Source: Dendrocalamus latiflorus
Taxonomy: Eukaryota > Streptophyta > Magnoliopsida > Poales > Poaceae
Direction: 5' to 3'
Length of the DNA stretch: 64,000 nt
Assembly (NCBI GenBank): GCA_017311315.1
Contig: CM029620.1
Location: 1-64,000 of the forward strand
Shown here piece after piece: positions 61,802-64,000 of the stretch. Each line of letters begins with the position of its first letter. The stretch's first letter is position 1. The translations under genes were made by a program, and so were the position numbers. The notes below the pieces were generated by a model. The model made no database searches. It was given only the letters and a program-made list of their open reading frames with translations, and was not told the origin of the DNA.

Positions 61802-62918
61802 TTTGTGCTAATGGAGTTTGTACTACCCAATGAAACCCGTCATCGAGGAAATTTTCACATCATCTCGGACGGATTCGATATACCTGCCAAAATAAAATAG
61901 AGCATAGATTAGCTCCGTTCGTAGTGTTTGGAACTCAATTTCATTTTGTGCCGAGATTTCATACGAATTGTGTTTGTAGCAACGCACTGTGGAAAGGAGT
62001 TTTACACCGACTCTTACGGGTTCAAGATGCAAGCTAAAATGAGCTAGGGCACATATGAATTCCGTTCGGGATGTTGGCACGTTGTTTCGTTACGTTGCTC
62101 GATTTTCTGTGCATGGAGTTTGTATTGCCCAATGGACCCTGTCATGGACAAAGTTTCACACCGACTCAAACGGATTCGAAATGCGTGCCAAAATGAGCTA
62201 GGGTGCATATGAACTCGATTGGGGTGTTTGGCACTCAGTTTCATTTCATGAGTTGATTTCGTACGTATGGAATTTCTAGTTTCAGATGGAACCCTCGTGG
62301 AGGAAACTGTCACACTGACTCGGACGGATTTGAAAAGCTTGCCAAAATTAGCTAGGGCGTATATGAGCTCCATCCGAGGTATTGGCACTCAGTCTCATTT
62401 CGTTCATTGATTTTGTGCTCATAGAGTTTGTATTGTCCAATGGTACCTGTCATTGAGTTAAATTTCACACCAAGTTGGACGGATTCGAAACGCATGCCAA
62501 AATGAGCTACATCGCATCAACACTACATTCTGGGTGTTCGACACTTAATTTTGTTTCGGGCCTTGATTTTGTATGAATGGAGTTTCTACTTCCAATTAGA
62601 ACCTGTCGAGGAGGAAACTTTCACACCGACCTAGACGGATTCAAAATAAATGTTGAAGTGTGCTAGGGTGCATATGAATTCCATTCAGGGTGGTGGCGCT
62701 CAGTTTCATTACGTGACTTGGTTTCGTATGAATAGAGTTTGAAGTTTCAGATGGAACTCGTCATAGAGGAAAGTGTCATACCGACTCGGATGAAATCGAA
62801 ATGCATGCCAAAATGAGCTAGGGTGTACATGAGTTCCATTCGAGGTGTTTTTCACTTAGTTTCTTTTCACGCATTGATTTCGTATGGATGGCACTGTAGT
62901 AACAGTTGGAACCCGTCG
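61802..62918 (+). repeat. HOR copy H20, left part, truncated by a right-hand LTR insertion
   Basis: M15 to M7. The satellite stops in CCCGTCG, where intact units continue TTGAGAAAG, and LTR sequence starts at 62919. CGTCG (62914-62918) would be the left target duplication. Its partner lies beyond the window. Confidence 0.87.
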
Positions 62919-63080
62919 TGATGTGACCACGCCACCAACACGTACGACCATAGCGACCAATATCAAGAATGAACTAAAGGTGAATTCGTTTCTTCAACTT
63001 CAACATATTTTAAATGAGAATATGATGCTACCTAATGATGAAAATATATATATTTGTAGCACCACATCACTTCTATTGAT

Positions 63081-63374
63081 ATGAACACCCCTCTTACTGC
63101 TTCCATGAATGATGGGCAAGGTCCAATCACTCGGGCACGTGCTCGTCAACTCAACTATCAGGTAAACTCGTTTTTAGGAGTCAATAATATTTCCGCTGAG
63201 CATTCGATACTTCCTAAGACTTGTGATTTTCTTGTCCTTAGGAACCATGGAGAAGAACCACGCGAGCTCAAGTGTAGAAGTGGAACCGTCAAGCGCAAGC
63301 CAACTCATATTCGCGAGTTCGACTCAGATTCGGACTGCTGGACAGCGCCTACTTCAAATGACCATAACTTTTGA
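63081..63374 (+). pseudogene. Polyprotein-tail coding relic inside the right-edge LTR
   Basis: A 97-residue ATG frame contains GPITRARARQLNYQVNSFL, the conserved C-terminal motif of plant Ty3/gypsy polyproteins, followed by FLVLRNHGEE and REFDSDSDCWT. The amplified LTR encodes degenerate equivalents (LIVLRNLGKDEG, FESDSDC). A neighbouring frame at the LTR start reads TTPPTRTTIATNIKNELKVNSFLQ. It is probably the end of an ancestral pol now lying in the LTR. Confidence 0.6.
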
Positions 63375-63578
63375 TCTAGAAGGTTTCTCGGGGCCCGTGA
63401 GTACTCGTTGGAAAGATCTTGGAGTCTACTTTCAGATAAATCTGGTCTCACCTCGAAATTCCATCCGAGCCGATCAGAAACTGCAAAACAAGTGGTGTCA
63501 CTTTTCCAGTCCGAGTCAAAGTGGGCCTTGGGCCTTGTAATCACACTTAGACTATTTGGGCCTGCACTAATCATGGGT

Positions 63579-63600
63579 GTACTGTTCACGTGAACAGTAC
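63579..63600. promoter_or_regulatory. 22-bp perfect palindrome with a CACGTG core, in the right-edge LTR
   Basis: GTACTGTTCAC followed by its exact inverse complement. The centre is the G-box CACGTG (63587-63592), a known binding core for plant bZIP and bHLH factors. It lies about 55-75 bp upstream of the putative TATA box. Function is inferred. Confidence 0.6.
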
Positions 63601-63654
63601 CCGTGAATAGTACCACATCCCCTTTTGTTAGATAAGTGCGGCCTCCCCCACTCC

Positions 63655-63662
63655 TATTTAAG
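63655..63662 (+). promoter_or_regulatory. Putative TATA box of the right-edge LTR
   Basis: TATTTAAG followed by GAGGTCGCACCCC, in the same relative place as TATAAAGGAGCCGCC of the amplified family. Confidence 0.6.
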
Positions 63663-64000
63663 GAGGTCGCACCCCTTTAGTTTTCCTCGGGTTTTTCTTA
63701 AGAGTTTATTCTGCTTAGCAGTTTCGCCGCATGTTCGGTTTGAGGAACCCCAACTTGTGAACTTAAACATTATTCGCAATTTCAGATTGCATCTTTTACT
63801 CTCTTGCTTGTGTTCTCGATTCGCTTGCAAGAGATAGCCTTCTTGGCGAGGTCAATCGTGTTCGGCACGGTTGATAACCAACGGAGCAGTGGTGTAGTGA
63901 TTGCGAGGGGTTCGATCTGTTTTGGTCGGAGCCTTTGGATCATCAACGTCGAGATCTCCACAATCGACTTATCAGTACCTCTCGGAAGATCGGGCCATCG

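Larger units (their letters stand above)
1..62918 (+). repeat. Satellite higher-order-repeat array, ~154-bp monomers in 15-mer units
   Basis: A landmark beginning TTTGTGCTC recurs at 2252, 4504, 6762, 9002, 11223, 14610, 22461, 30312, 38164, 40446, 42732, 45018, 47303, 49589, 51877, 55119, 57338, 59529 and 61802. Intervals are about 2.19-2.29 kb, except where a retroelement or the N gap intervenes. Each interval holds 15 related but distinct monomers, recognisable by a box resembling AAAATGAGCTAGGGTGCATA. All copies run head to tail on the same strand. Monomers within a unit are clearly diverged, while the same monomer in neighbouring units is almost identical, which is the hallmark of a higher-order repeat homogenised as a unit. 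Monomer length fits plant centromeric satellites (known sizes about 150-180 bp), but centromere function is inferred. I did not recognise the monomer as a named satellite. Confidence 0.93.
62919..64000 (+). mobile_element. Related LTR (second family), truncated by the window end
   Basis: Starts TGATGTGACCACGCCACC and aligns to the amplified LTR at its left end, around GAGTCAAA and GGGCCTTGTAA, at GGCACGGTTGATAAC, and at the right end (CGGAAGATCGGG). The middle is strongly diverged, with only one copy of the block duplicated in the other family. The amplified LTR continues CACCATCGCCTCATCA at this point, so about ten more bases are expected beyond 64000. Whether it is a solo LTR or the 5' LTR of a full element cannot be seen. 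Confidence 0.85.

Noticed and set aside
1002..62388. Many 60-148-residue open frames on both strands of the satellite (for example repeated peptides like PNGVHMHPSSFWHAF on the minus strand)
   Set aside because: They recur with the monomer and shift frame because monomer length is not a multiple of three. They are broken by the same indels that mark HOR copies, so there is no sign of coding constraint.
1..62918. CENP-B-box-like motif in the monomer
   Set aside because: Short TTCG-containing stretches occur, but none fits the spaced CENP-B consensus, and plants are not known to use it.
1..64000. CRISPR array, bacterial operon or RNA genes
   Set aside because: The direct repeats have no constant repeat/variable spacer pattern, the sequence is plant heterochromatin, and no tRNA or rRNA was recognised.

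Overview
This window is plant nuclear heterochromatin, probably from a grass, and about 70% of it (roughly 45 kb) is one head-to-tail satellite array. The plant assignment rests on LTR retrotransposons with a tRNA-iMet primer-binding site (TGGTATCAGAGC), 5-bp target duplications, TG...CA LTRs and a Ty3/gypsy-type gag. The grass assignment is inferred from the style of the gag and of the polyprotein tail. No cellular gene is supportable. Nearly all short ORFs on either strand are readings of satellite.

Satellite. The monomer is about 154 bp. Fifteen distinct monomers (M1-M15) form a higher-order repeat (HOR) of about 2.25 kb, and about 20 HOR copies (H1-H20) can be followed, all in one orientation. 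Small deletions act as lineage markers: d31 at the M15/M1 junction, d18 in M3, d5 in M10, d11 in M13, d68 in M8 and d30 in M12. H1-H9 share d11 and form the left subfamily. H10-H16 (38-52.9 kb) lack d11 and have period 2282-2288. The copies right of a 100-N gap (53-62.9 kb) form a third group, three of them carrying d68.

Retrotransposon inside the array. H7, H8 and H9 each contain the same 5.57-kb LTR element at exactly the same base of M14, with the same CCAAC target duplication. This gives three tandem macro-units of 7,851, 7,851 and 7,852 bp. H6 has a solo LTR at the same base. The element encodes only a Gag-like protein (648 aa, open in copies B and C, with a nonsense codon in copy A). 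No protease, reverse transcriptase, RNase H or integrase is visible, so it is non-autonomous. The simplest history is one insertion into one HOR, then LTR divergence, then recent amplification of satellite plus element as a block, then recombination giving a solo LTR.

Right edge. At 62919 the array is broken by a related but clearly diverged LTR, inserted at another HOR position and cut by the window end. Its reading frames keep a GPITRARAR-type polyprotein tail, so this family may be closer to an autonomous relative.

Limits. All alignments were made by eye. Centromere identity, species and element clade are inferences.
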